64,000 bases of DNA, from the NCBI GenBank assembly GCA_907165065.1, contig OU015541.1, forward strand, positions 13,668,501 to 13,732,500, written 5' to 3'. The notes under the pieces were generated by a model. It searched no databases. It saw only the letters and a list, made by a program, of their open reading frames with translations, and was not told the origin of the DNA. Below are positions 37,701 to 47,795 of the stretch, piece after piece. The DNA is from Caprimulgus europaeus (taxonomy: Eukaryota; Chordata; Aves; Caprimulgiformes; Caprimulgidae). The position numbers and the translations under genes were made by a program. Numbering within the stretch: position 1 is the stretch's first letter; every line of letters begins with the position of its first letter.

Positions 37701-40700
37701 GTACATCTGAACCCAGAGGTACCAGTCATCAAACTTTGTGTAATTTTTGATAGCTGTGTTATATTCTATAAAGAAACATAAATGGGTTTATAAATAAATC
37801 CAACAAAAACAAAAATCTTTATTTTAAGAATGAGAGAAGCCCCTTTTTTACCTGAGCCATGTCAAATAAAGGACTTCTCAGGATGCTCACTTTGGTAACT
37901 CTCTTATCACAGACTGTTCACAAGTATTACAACAAAACCTTCAGGAACAGTCTTGAATGAACCCATTAGAATCTTTATCTTCCACAGTCCCACGTGCAAA
38001 GTTTTTACAGGTGCAGTCCAGGGAGGAATTCCTGGGACCTTTCACACAGAAACCAAACTGCTCACCTAGAAACATGGACATCAGCTCCTTGTCCTGCAGG
38101 AGAATGGCTCCTTTAACAAGGTATTCAAAGTAGGAGTCCACTCCAGCCCCAATGCCAGCATCCTGGGCCACCCACTTGGCAGTTAACACATCAATGTGGT
38201 TACCAACCTGGAAGAAGTGAGAGGAGGAGGAAGGAGGGAGTTAAAGTGGAAATAAAGCTTATCTACAAAACAATAATTAAGAAAATCCTCACACCACCAC
38301 CACACAGGAAACCCTAGACCTTTTTCCAGGCTATTTCACAGATTCACAATGTTTGCTCCATTACATGTTTATCACTATCAGAGAAGTACAAACTGTAGAA
38401 AATATAACTACAAATTATATGTAGTTGTATGCTTCCAATGTAAGCGCTGGAGGATGGAAGCCAAGGACATCAAAGGCATGAAAGCTACCAGGCTAATATT
38501 TAAATAGATCCTTCAAAAGGGGGACTCTTCAGCTTAGAAAGAGACCCAGCTGATGGAGAATGAAATACACATTTGTGACTTGCTTAGCAAAGATGAAAAA
38601 AGCTCCAGCTATTCAATTTCTTTCTTGAACAAGGATTATGGGTATAAACCAAAAATAAACAGATCCCAAAGCAAACAAAGGAAACACTTCTTCATACAGC
38701 ACATGAATAGATCTGTTCCACTTCACATACACAACACTAGGAGTTCACATAGGTTCAAAAAGCAGCTATAGAAATTAACTGAAGAAAGATTGACCAGGGG
38801 ACAGCAAGTACAGAGGTAACACTTCTAGCTCTGCATATTCCCAAAACACCAAAGCTGTAGAGGCTGGTAATATCTGGGTGCACTTGCCACGCTCTTACTC
38901 TCTTCTGCAGGCCATTGTCACACCAGGCACCAGACAGCCCTTTTATTTAATCTGTGACAGCTGCTGTTACAAAAAACTGCAATACCCAGTAGAGGCATTT
39001 GTCTCTCACCCACATCTGTCACAGAACAGAACAATGGCATAATGCTGGGTGGCACCATTAAAGCGGAGATGTGGATGCTGCAGGTGTTCAGGAATAATGT
39101 CAAACATGCAACTTCAGCCAGTTATTGGCACTGTGGTTATTTTCTAGTTCCCTCTCCTCTCTGTTTATGCTTTTTTATGCTTTGAATTGCATCCACAAAA
39201 CTATACAGAAAGCAAGGCAGCAAATTCAAACTCATTGCTCACTCACCAGCCCAATATCTGAACGATTTTTCCACAGTGCCTTCAAAGCCTTCCTGGCAAC
39301 ATCCTCGAACACTGGGTCACCGGTAAGGTGGCTCAAAGTGGCAAATTCCACTATAAATGTACCAATTCCAGCAGTACAGGTAACTGGGGTCTCTCCAGGG
39401 TTTACTCCATGCAATAAGTTCACTGTTCCATATGGCATCCCAGTTGGGGTCTGAAAAGCTGAAAGCAGTATTCTGGGTTCACATAGTGTTCACTGCTATG
39501 TCCAAGAGGTTGTAAAGCAAACATGTGCCTCACATTCCTCTGTGCACGGGCAAGAAGCAGGACTGGAGCAACTGCAGTAACTGCCAGTGAAATGAGTGTG
39601 ATCCTGGGAGGGACAGAGAGGGCATCCCAAGTGACACACTGTCCTAGGAAGGTACTGCAGATCTCTTCCACCTTGCCCAGAGTAGGCAACTGCACCCCTA
39701 CTTTTTTTTTACAGCACAAGCAGGGCAGATAAAATAGAACTGCACACACTGGTCAGCAAACACAAAGCTTGTGATTACTCGGTGGTAGCTCAGGGCACAC
39801 ACCACACAAGCAAACACTGCCATGTTATCAGGGCACACATCCCAGCAGCAGCCCATTAAGGGGTAGATATGGCTGCATCTTCTTGTCTTTACAAGCTGCT
39901 GTTTCACAGGCTTGATTTATTATTTATATGAAATATATCTCCCCCTCAACAAGCAACAAACTGATGTGCTAAACACATACAACAGTTGGCATGCCTATAT
40001 ACTACTGTATCAGGCTCTTCACAATGTCTTCCCCACCAGCTAAACTTGCTTTGAGCTCAGAGAAGGCAGGACTGGTTAATGAGTTTACACATCAAGCAGG
40101 GTCATCTTCATCAGACACATCCTCAGGAACTACAGCCAGTGACACAACCAGACCAGTTCTCACCTGGAAGGAGTTTGCGAGCTGCTTCCTCTGCCATCCT
40201 CAGGAGAGGTCCAGAGCATGGCCAGCCCGCTTCTACTTCAACACCAGCCTTCTTCGACAGCAAGTGAGCAGAGAGGAGACCACCTACCACTGGAAGGTGC
40301 ACAGTAAGAATCCCATTAGAGAACATGGGGAGGAATGAAAGCTCAATCCAGTTCTATTTATTTCTGTTTATTATGATGCAGAGTCAGTGTTTATGGAGAA
40401 AAACAATGAGATGGTTCATCTGTAGCAGCCTAATTCAATATGCCACAAGAGTGGTTTGCTTCTTCCTGCCTGTTTGCAGTGGGTAGCAGATATCTGTCTT
40501 CCATTATTTTAGAAGCATCAGATCCTATCTGCCCTACAGTACCTGCCCTGCAGACAATCAGAGAGCTAGCAGTATAATGAACATGAATGTCTATGATAGG
40601 AATTCTGTTTCATTTCTTCCAGACAGCTTAATACCATGTTTGGGTAGAGTAATACAGCATGCCTTCTTAAATTCCTTGGAGAAAAATGTCTAGGTCAGAG

Positions 40701-42271
40701 TCAAAACTTCCATTGTGACTGACAGAGGCAGGGAGTATCAGCCCTTTCACAGGCTTGTCTACCAGCACAAACACAGAGAAATTGCACTGCTGCAAAAATT
40801 GGCTCAGCCATATTTGAGAGGAGAAACAAAGAAAGCCTAACTAACATCCTGGAGGCGTTTAAAAGTCGTGTAGACACAGTGCTGAGGGACATGGGTTAGT
40901 TGGGACTTGTCAGTGTTGGGTTCATGATTGGACTCGATGAGCTTAAAGGGCTTTTCCAGTTGAGGAAATTCTGGGATTTTGTTTTGTTCCCTGACAGTGT
41001 TTTAAAGTTTCACTTTGAGGCTAAAGCAAAAAATTAATAATCTCTACTCCAAAACAGCACGTAAAAAAAAAAGGCAGTGCACCATTTGTACGGTTTCAGT
41101 GGAAAAGATGTTTATTCCAAAGCTCAAATGCTGGCACCAGGTTACTGAAACTGCCACGTCCACTTCCGTTTGCATTGAGGCAGGAAGCAAAAACACAATG
41201 TGCAAAGACAAAAAGGAAGTGACATGTGTTTGGGATTTTTCTGTATGTTTGCATCACAGATTCACTCTGACCACTACCTTGTGTTACCTCTGTGTACAGT
41301 TCAGTGACTTGTGCAGGAAGGAAATCCAGCATAAACACCACACAAAAACCCACCTCACCTCGAATGTTAGTTTCAAAGACAGATGCATTAACATCAATAT
41401 CAAAATCCACCCCTTCCTGCAGCACGCTGACGACTCGCTGGAACTCAGACACATTTCCCAAGATCTGCATGGGAGCAGGACAACAGAGAGTAAGGCTTAG
41501 AGTTTGCAGGAGAACAAAGGTGTAACTCAGTGTTAGGGGCTAATTCTAGTTTTGTTTGACTATTTTGTGAGATCATTAGTTACAAATAGTAGTAAAAAAA
41601 GTAACTGACAGTTCAACTGAGAGTTTAATCTCATTTCAAAACGTTTTATTCCCACACTTTAGGTCTGTATTCCCGAGTCAGAAGGTGCCAGGGGTGGGGA
41701 GCTCTGGCCACCTGCCCCCCGGGGCTGGAGCAAAGTGATGCACAATAGACATTTGATCAATGAATAACTGATTTTCCGTCCCTACCGTGTAAAACCCGGG
41801 TGTGAAGCGGGCGGCTGCAGGCGCGGGGCCGCTGTACTCACCAGCAGAGTGTCCAGGGCGTCGATCAGCGTGAGGGAGAAGCTGTGAGGGGAGAGGCGAG
41901 CTCAGGCCCGGCGGGAGCGGGGGGGAAAGGTTGCCCCTCAGCGGGCAGGAGCGATTGCCCCGTCCCCGGATCGGTCCCTACCTGCCCCAGGTGTCCTGCC
42001 CGTCGCAGGTGAGCGGCCGCAGCTCGTCGTAAGGGAAGGCGCTCTCCAGGTAGTGCTCGTAGGCGTGATAGAACATGGCGCGCACCCGCTCCCTGCGGCA
42101 CAAGCACAGCCCGCTCAGCCCCGCCTCAGCTCGCTCCCTCCCGCCCGCCCAGCCCCTCACTCACCGGTAGGAAGCGACGTCCAAGCCCCGGGCGACCGCA
42201 CCGGGACCCACCGGCAGCACCGAGACCCGCAGCGCCCAGAGCCACAGGAGGCAGCCGAGCGCGCGCCGCAT
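34259..42271 (-). CDS. EDEM2: EDEM2, ER degradation-enhancing alpha-mannosidase-like protein 2, complete
   Basis: Eleven coding exons join in frame to 575 codons and a stop; human EDEM2 has 578. In the family, EDEM2 acts in the ER lumen and removes the first mannose from Man9GlcNAc2 on misfolded glycoproteins, committing them to ER-associated degradation, in a disulfide complex with TXNDC11. A hydrophobic signal peptide occupies about residues 1-27. The GH47 domain runs from about 36 to 490, with the catalytic glutamate at 117 (FETNIR), as in human. Cys555 in LLSCPSQSF corresponds to human Cys558, reported to bond TXNDC11. Sequons at N90, N112 and N289 are kept; the human N450 site is Asp here. 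All introns are GT-AG with matching phases. Several introns are small (72, 100 and about 300 bases). I chose the ATG at 42271 because it gives a signal peptide and residue numbering that match human; its Kozak context is good (GCCATG). Confidence 0.98.
35588..35709 (-). CDS. EDEM2: EDEM2 exon 10 (codons 372-412)
   Basis: Acceptor TTGCAG, donor GTAAGT. It encodes [20 protein letters not shown] and [20 protein letters not shown], conserved with human. Confidence 0.97.
36786..36930 (-). CDS. EDEM2: EDEM2 exon 9 (codons 324-371 and 1 base)
   Basis: Acceptor TCTCAG, donor GTAAGC. It encodes [20 protein letters not shown], then [20 protein letters not shown] and REGYPLRP. No single uninterrupted frame marks it clearly in raw translation, but it joins exons 8 and 10 exactly. 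Confidence 0.96.
37641..37765 (-). CDS. EDEM2: EDEM2 exon 8 (codons 282-323)
   Basis: Acceptor TTATAG, donor GTAAGA. It encodes [19 protein letters not shown] and [20 protein letters not shown]. The N289-Y-T sequon is kept. Confidence 0.97.
38066..38207 (-). CDS. EDEM2: EDEM2 exon 7 (codons 235-281 and 1 base)
   Basis: Acceptor TTCCAG, donor GTGAGC. It encodes [20 protein letters not shown] and [20 protein letters not shown]. The [18 protein letters not shown] segment is a GH47 signature. Confidence 0.97.
39247..39458 (-). CDS. EDEM2: EDEM2 exon 6 (codons 164-234)
   Basis: Acceptor TTTCAG, donor GTGAGT, ends in phase 0. It encodes [40 protein letters not shown] and then [10 protein letters not shown], core GH47 sequence. 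Confidence 0.97.
40164..40289 (-). CDS. EDEM2: EDEM2 exon 5 (codons 122-164)
   Basis: Acceptor TTCCAG, donor GTGAGA. It encodes [18 protein letters not shown] and [20 protein letters not shown], matching human almost exactly. Confidence 0.97.
40842..40982 (+). mobile_element. CR1 LINE 3' end, old, in EDEM2 intron 4
   Basis: The plus strand resembles a CR1 3' end: CTGGAGGCGTTTAAAAG, then GGACTCGATGAGCTTAAAGG and CTTTTCCAGTTG, ending near TTCTGGGATTTTG. It is antisense to EDEM2 and degraded. Edges are approximate. Confidence 0.8.
41359..41464 (-). CDS. EDEM2: EDEM2 exon 4 (codons 87-121 and 1 base)
   Basis: Acceptor ATGCAG, donor GTGAGG. It encodes [18 protein letters not shown] and [10 protein letters not shown]. 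It holds the catalytic Glu117 and the N90 and N112 glycosylation sequons. Confidence 0.97.
41842..41881 (-). CDS. EDEM2: EDEM2 exon 3, 40-base small exon (codons 73-86)
   Basis: Acceptor CCACAG-type (CTCACAG), donor GTGAGT. It encodes [14 protein letters not shown], the highly conserved GH47 motif that contributes active-site structure. Confidence 0.96.
41982..42092 (-). CDS. EDEM2: EDEM2 exon 2 (codons 36-72 and 2 bases)
   Basis: Acceptor CCGCAG, donor GTAGGG. It encodes [20 protein letters not shown] and [14 protein letters not shown], the GH47 entry motif. The preceding intron is only 72 bases. Confidence 0.97.
42165..42271 (-). CDS. EDEM2: EDEM2 exon 1 (codons 1-36)
   Basis: It encodes the signal peptide [20 protein letters not shown] and ends with DVASY plus two bases of Arg at donor GTGAGT. 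It lies in a CpG island. The reading frame stays open upstream of the ATG (see findings). Confidence 0.93.
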
Positions 42272-42316
42272 GGCCGCGCCCACCGCCCCGGCACCCGCCC
42301 CGCCCCCGGACGGCTG

Positions 42317-42321
42317 CCAAT
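42317..42321 (+). promoter_or_regulatory. CCAAT box (ATTGG relative to EDEM2)
   Basis: CCAAT lies on the plus strand 46 bases upstream of the EDEM2 start. EDEM genes are unfolded-protein-response targets. An ERSE would need CCACG nine bases further on, but the sequence there is TGAGG, so this is not a canonical ERSE. Confidence 0.45.
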
Positions 42322-42341
42322 GGGAGCGGGTGAGGTGCGCG

Positions 42342-42351
42342 GCGCATGCGC
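42342..42351. promoter_or_regulatory. NRF1-like palindrome
   Basis: GCGCATGCGC, a perfect NRF1 consensus, about 70 bases upstream of the EDEM2 start codon. The motif is seen directly; binding is inferred. Confidence 0.6.
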
Positions 42352-42390
42352 ACAACGCCCGAAATGCCCTGCGTCGCGCGACTGCTTCCG

Positions 42391-42940
42391 GGGCTGGGGC
42401 TGAGGGGGAGAGAGAGCGGGGCTGGGGGGAGTGAGGGGGCAGAGAGCGGGGCTGGGGGGTGGAGGGGGCAGAGAGCGGGGCTGGGGGGAGTGAGGGGGCA
42501 GAGAGCAGGGCTGGGGGGTGGAGGGGGCAGAGAGCGGGGCTGGGGGGTGGAGGGGGCAGAGAGCGGGGCTGGGGGGAGTGAGGGGGCAGAGAGCGGGGCT
42601 GGGGGGAGTGAGGGGGCAGGGAGCGGGGCTGGGGGGAGTGAGGGGGCAGAGAGCGGGGCTGGGGGGAGTGAGGGGGCAGAGAGCGGGGCTGGGGGGTGGA
42701 GGGGGCAGAGAGCGGGGCTGGGGGGTGGAGGGGGCAGAGAGCGGGGGTGGAGGGGGCAGAGAGCGGGGCTGGGGGGTGGAGGGGGCAGAGAGCGGGGCTG
42801 GGGGGAGTGAGGGGGCAGAGAGCGGGGCTGGGGGGAGTGAGGGGGCAGGGAGCGGGGCTGGGGGGAGTGAGGGGGCAGAGAGCGGGGCTGGGGAGAGTGG
42901 GGGGGCAGAGAGCGCGGCTGAGGGGTGTAGGGGGCAGCTG
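42391..42940. repeat. G-rich 29/30-bp minisatellite beside the EDEM2 promoter
   Basis: About 17 units of AGAGCGGGGCTGGGGGG followed by AGTGAGGGGGCAG (30 bp) or TGGAGGGGGCAG (29 bp). One unit is short. A variant with CAGGGAGC occurs twice in the same local context, which suggests block duplication. Each unit carries runs of 4-6 G on the plus strand. It is stop-free in several frames on both strands, which explains the long spurious open frames here. Confidence 0.95.
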
Positions 42941-43002
42941 GCAGCGCTGGAGGTTGGAGCGCTGAGGACTGCAAAGAGATGTTACAAACACCGCGGTGTT
43001 TT

Positions 43003-43560
43003 TCACAGACTGGTTTGGGTTGGAAGGGACTGTAAAGCTCACCCAGTCCCAACCCCCTGCCATCAGCAGAGACACCTTCCACTAGACCAGGTTGCTCAAA
43101 GCCTCATCCAACCTGGCCCTGAACACTTCCAGGGAGGAGCAGCCACAGCTTCTCTGTCCAGCCTGGGCCAGGGTCTCACCACCCTCACACCAAAGAATTT
43201 CTTCCTCATATCTGATCTAAACCTGCCCTGTTTCAGTTTCAAGACATCACTCCTTGTTCTGGCACTACCTGCTCCTGCCCAAAGTCCCTCCCCAGCCTTC
43301 CTGGGGCCCTTTCAGGTACTGGGAGGCCACTAGAAGGTCTCCCCGGAGCCTTCTCTTCTCCAGGCTGAACAGCCCCAACTCTCCCAGCCTGTCCTCACAG
43401 CAGAGCTGCTCCAGCCCTGGCATCATCCTCGTGGCCTCCTCTGGACTCGTTCTAACTGGTCCATGTCTCTCTTGTGTTGGGGGCTCCAGAACTGGACGCA
43501 GCACTCCAGTTGGGGCCTTACGAGAGTGGAGCAGAGCGGGAGAATCACCTCGACCTGCTG
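43003..43560 (-). mobile_element. CR1 LINE 3' fragment, old
   Basis: The plus strand reads the reverse complement of a CR1 end: TTTGGGTTGGAAGGGACTG, then GACACCTTCCACTAGACCAG. On the minus strand CR1 protein traces such as [19 protein letters not shown] can be read, with frameshifts. It abuts the minisatellite. Edges are approximate. Confidence 0.9.
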
Positions 43561-43941
43561 CCCACTCCAGGAAGGAGTCACCCAGGAGTGCCGGTGCTGT
43601 GGCTGACATCAGAGATTTCCCAGCCCGTACTCCCAGTGCGATTGCACTGATTTTGGCACTCTGCTGTTTAACCAGCAAGTTACATTTTAACATCAGAGCG
43701 ATTGGCAGCGATGTCTCTACACCTGCATCGTTAGACTGTGATTGAGCCACAGCAATCCTTCCTTTTCTCCTCCATCCACAGGTGAGGAGGAGTGAGGTGA
43801 GACCCTGGCAGGGAGAGCAGAAACAAGACAGGATAAGACAGTCCTTTGCCTGGCAAAGATGCAGCGTGTAGAAATCAAAACTAAACCAGCTTGCTCACGG
43901 GAGAGGAGAGGGCACAAATAACTTCATCATCTCACACTGGT
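43561..43941. other. Unassigned spacer
   Basis: About 380 bases between an old CR1 piece and a solo LTR. I recognised nothing in it. Confidence 0.7.
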
Positions 43942-44348
43942 GTTTAGTGTTGTAGATCACTAGGAGATATTGTACAATCAAAGGCCGCAGTAAGCCAGCT
44001 TAGGCCCTTGACATAAGTCAGAGTAAATTAACAGAAGTCTCCAAGACACTTAATTGTCCTTGGGACTTCAAAGAACTTCAGACAAACAACTTTAAGCTGG
44101 GAAAAAGCAAGGAGTATCCTGGTGACGTCCCTGGGGTGTGAACAGAGCAATACCACCTGTTATAACAAAGAGAAAGTTCCCAGGAAAATTAATGAGCCAA
44201 TCAGTGTGGGTCTTTGAGAGTATGCATGAGCTTAATTAACCGCTGTATATAAGGAGCACATAGGTAATCAATAAACAGAAGCCTGCTGAAGCCTGCTGAT
44301 CATCGCTTATTGAGCTGTCCGGATTTTCACTCCGTCGTGACAGTTTAG
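43942..44348 (+). mobile_element. Endogenous retrovirus solo LTR 1 with 6-bp target duplication
   Basis: The LTR spans 43948-44342 (395 bp), starts TGTTGTAG and ends GTCGTGACA. It is flanked by the direct repeat GTTTAG at 43942-43947 and 44343-44348. In the plus orientation it has a TATA box (TATATAA, 44246-44252) and a poly(A) signal (AATAAA, 44270-44275), giving a short R-U5. No gag, pol or env lies beside it, so it is a solo LTR left by recombination. The 6-bp duplication fits alpharetrovirus- or ERVK-like integration; the exact family is not known to me. Confidence 0.93.
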
Positions 44349-45156
44349 CATCAGGGTGGGCTGGCTGTTGATGGTGTTTAATAAAATAAAGCCATTTTAC
44401 CCTCAAGGCTCCTCACCCGGGGCTGTCCCACTAGATGTCAGTGCACACTTGTGTACCAGCGCTGCTGCCCACAGCTCTGCTCCATGGCAGCAACAAAAAG
44501 CCACCAAGTAATTTGAACATATTGTTCATTTGCTGCAGCTGTAATTTAGGTTTCTGGGACCATTTATCATAAAGCTGTCTGCTTTCTTATTCCGTGGCTC
44601 AAGGCTGCTGGAGTTTATCTCAGTGTGTTCCTGGGAGAATCAAACCATTGGGCCTGATTTCACTAAAAGCTGTCACAGTACATTACTGGAGCGCATTTTA
44701 TTAAAGTTCATTTTCCAGACTTAAATTTAACAGTGTTCTAGACCACTGTCATTTACCATATACTGGAACAGTAATTTCTCTATCAAAATCAGTTATTGAA
44801 TTCTAAAAGTTGACTGAAGTATTTTTGAAACAGATGCAGTATGTGAGTCGAAAGAGAAACAGGACAAGGCAGAGGCAGAGCTGTACAGCGTCTCTCCACT
44901 GGCATCCGCCTGGAAGGTCCGAGTTCACTGCCACCTTGGTGATGGAGAAGAAGGACTCCGTGGAGGCACCATCACAGGCACTAATTGCACTAATTGAAGT
45001 GTGGTAACTAGTCTCTGCATTTGTAAAAAATGGAAAAAAAATCTAGCTAACTACCACCGTGCAGCTGTCCATTGCAAAGGAGCTTTCTTGTCTCTCGACC
45101 TGCAAGGGCCGTGAATAGCAAAGACCCAAGCAGGGGATGAGCAGAGGATGGGGTAA
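44349..45156. other. Unassigned intergenic sequence
   Basis: About 800 bases without a recognisable gene or mobile element. The AT-rich part at about 44520-44790 has the look of non-repetitive, possibly conserved sequence, but I cannot test this. Confidence 0.6.
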
Positions 45157-45302
45157 ATCACAGAATCACAGAATGTTGAGAGTTGGACCCACAAGGATCA
45201 CCGAGTCCAACTCCTGTCCCTGCACAGGACAATCCCAACATTCAGACCATGTGTCTGAGGGCCTTGGCCAAATGCTGCTGGAATCTTGTCAGGCTTGAAA
45301 TG
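45157..45302 (-). mobile_element. CR1 LINE 3' UTR fragment, old
   Basis: It starts with ATCACAGAATCACAGAATG, the complement of the CR1 ATTCTGTG tail repeat, followed by GGATCACCGAGTCCAACTCC, typical of avian CR1 3' ends. It is a short degraded piece and its 5' edge is approximate. Confidence 0.85.
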
Positions 45303-46549
45303 GGACTGAATTGCTGCTCCAGGGACTGATGGGCAAGAGAGCAGCATCTGGGAGAGCCAGCTGGATCAAAACTGAGCTGGTTGTGAAGAAGTGCTTTTGG
45401 TGCAGTGCCCATCACCCTCCTTTACCATCTCCGAGAGTGCTTCAGGCAGCTGAGCACCCTGGGGCAGATCTGGGAGCCAGACCTGGCTGTCCCGTGGCAG
45501 GCTGTCCCCTCCTGACAGAGCTGCAGGTTTATTGCCAGCCCAGCTGAAGCAAGGTGGCTTTGTTGTTGCCACCACAAGCTCTACCACAGAGGAGCTGAGA
45601 AAACTGGCTGTCGAGAGCCGGGTGGGAGCAGCTCCCATTGCCAGGGGGGAGCACACCATGCCGAAGCTCAGGGTGTCAAACAGGTTGGGGTGCAGATGCT
45701 GCATGGCCCCTACACATGGGATAAACAGTGGCTTCCAGGTGGTGGTGTGACAATCACCCGCGTGTTTGTTAATAAACACAAATACTGCTGGTGGGCTGGA
45801 CATTATTTGGGGGAAAAGAAGTAGGTTTCAGTGTGGCTGTGGCATATTGTAGAGGAATATTAATGTGATGTGCACATAATATCATACAAGTTACGTAGAC
45901 TTTGATGCAATAAATCAAAGATGATGCAAGGAGTGATGCTTCCACATGGACAGAGCACACTACTAAAATATTTAGGATGCATCAGAGTTAAGTGCTTCTT
46001 CAGATGCCTCACTCCAGCTCGTCAGGCTGCCTGTCTTTATGAAAAGGCCACTGTCAAAATAAAAGAGAGTTTCATTTGTATGTGGGGGAGGCTGTAATTA
46101 TAGGGGCATTTAACACTTTGGTTTATGCCATCTTTAGGCTGAGGACTTGTTTACTGCTTGTTATTACCTTAAGTGGTGCTGTTGCCCTGCTTGCAATTTT
46201 GATGTCCATTAAGATGGAAACTGTATGTAAATCAGGGTTGTCCATTAATATTTATAATTCATGGTGAAATGTGGGAGTTTGTCTGTTATGAGAAGAACCG
46301 TAAACAGGATTTTTATGAACACTAAAATCTCTTGCTAAGGTGGTTCTCTTGAAATCATTTTCCTTTGTAGCCAAACTTCAATTCTTAATTTTAGTAGCAG
46401 GATGGAAACAATGATTGATTTTTCTCCAAGTGCTGTGGGCTGCTTCAGTCGAGATTTTGCTATAACAGACTAGACATTTCCAATTGCTTTTTATAAGTTC
46501 AGAATTGATTTTATTTGTTTAGCACCTGACTAACATAGTAAAAGAGAAA
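45303..46549. other. Unassigned intergenic sequence
   Basis: About 1.2 kb. Open frames here (for example 45366-45803 minus) lack recognisable domains. I see no gene. Confidence 0.6.
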
Positions 46550-46802
46550 AGATCAGAGCATCCCCATATGTAGGAAGTCAAGAAAGGGAGCCAGGAGACC
46601 TGCTTGGTTAAACAGGGAACTGCTGGGCAAACTCAAGTGTAAGAGGAGAGTTTACAGATCATGGAAGGAGGGGCTGGCCACTTGGGAGGAATATAAGGAT
46701 GTTGTCAGAGGATGTAGGGAGGCAACTAGGAAAGCCAAGGCCTCCTTAGAATTAGACCTTGCCAGAGGGGTCAAGGACAACAGGAAGAGCTTCTTCAAAT
46801 AC

Positions 46803-47795
46803 ATGGCAGATAAAGCCAACGTTAGAGGCAATGTAGGCCCACTGATGAATGAGGGGGGTACCCTGGTGACAGAGGATACAGAGAAGGCAGAGCTATTGAA
46901 TGCCTTCTTTGTCTGCTCTGCCGGGAGCTGTCCTGAGGAGCTCTGTACCCTGGAGACCCCAGAGGGAGACAGGACAATGGAGTTTGCCTTGGTTGATGAG
47001 GACTGGGTCAGGGACCAGTTAAGCAATCTGGACATCCATAAATCTGTGGGTCCAGATGGGATGCACCCACGAGTGTTGAGGGAGCTGGCTGAGGTCATTG
47101 CTAGACCGCTCTCCATCATCTTTGCTAAGTCGTGGGGAACTGGTGAGGTGCCTGAGGACTGGAGGAAGGCAAATGTCACTCCAATCTTCAAAAAGGGCAA
47201 GAAGGAGGACCCAGGTAACTACAGACTGGTCAGCCTCACCTCCATCCCTGGGAAGGTGATGGAACGACTTATCCTTGGTGCCATCTCTAGGCATATCAAG
47301 GATGAGAGGGTCATTAGGGGCAGTCAGCATGGCTTCACCAAGGGGAATTTGTGCTTGACCAACCTTCTAGACTTTGATGAAAACACAACCAGGTGGCTTG
47401 ATGATGGCAGAGCAGTGGATGTGGTCTGTCTTGATTTCAGCAAAGCATTTGACACGGTCTCCCACAGCATCCTTGCTGATAAATTGAGGAGGCCTGGGTT
47501 GGATGGTCAGATAGTGAGATGGACTGTGAACTGGCTGGTGGGAAGAAGCCAGAGAGTGGTGGTCAATGGAGCAGAGTCCAGTTGGAGACCTGTGTCTAGT
47601 GGAGTCCCTCAGGGGTCGGTACTGGGTCCAGTACTATTCAATATATTCATCAATGACCTGGATGAGGGAATTGAATGCACTGGCAGCAAGTTTGCTGGTG
47701 ACACAAAGCTGGGAGGAGTGGCTGACACAGCAGAGGGCTGTGCTGCCATCAGAGAGACCTGGACAGGCTGGAGAGCTGGGCAGGGAAAAACTTAA
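46803..47795 (+). pseudogene. CR1 ORF2 reverse-transcriptase domain, inactivated
   Basis: 330 codons of the reverse-transcriptase part of CR1 ORF2, which in intact elements copies the LINE RNA into DNA at the target site. Palm motifs A and B are readable. The first Asp of the FADD catalytic box is replaced by Gly at about 47700 (codon GGT). The frame then shifts by one base near 47750, so the following C-terminal part is in another frame. The true ORF2 start is missing because the element is 5'-truncated. Confidence 0.9.

Larger units (their letters stand above)
34751..41358 (-). other. EDEM2 introns 4-10
   Basis: The introns between exons 4 and 11 are 0.3 to 1.1 kb each. Apart from the CR1 piece in intron 4, I recognised no RNA gene or mobile element in them. 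Open frames there, such as 40701-40892, are not supported. Confidence 0.75.
41780..42400. promoter_or_regulatory. CpG-island promoter of EDEM2
   Basis: GC- and CpG-rich block covering exons 1-3 and about 130 bases upstream of the start codon. It includes an NRF1-like palindrome and an inverted CCAAT box, and has no TATA box. Upstream it passes directly into a G-rich minisatellite. Confidence 0.85.

Noticed and set aside
42126-43333. Long open frames on both strands (318, 304, 271 and 154 codons) over 42.1-43.3 kb
   Set aside because: They are translations of the 29/30-bp minisatellite, which lacks stops in several frames, joined to CR1 sequence and EDEM2 exon 1. They are not separate genes.
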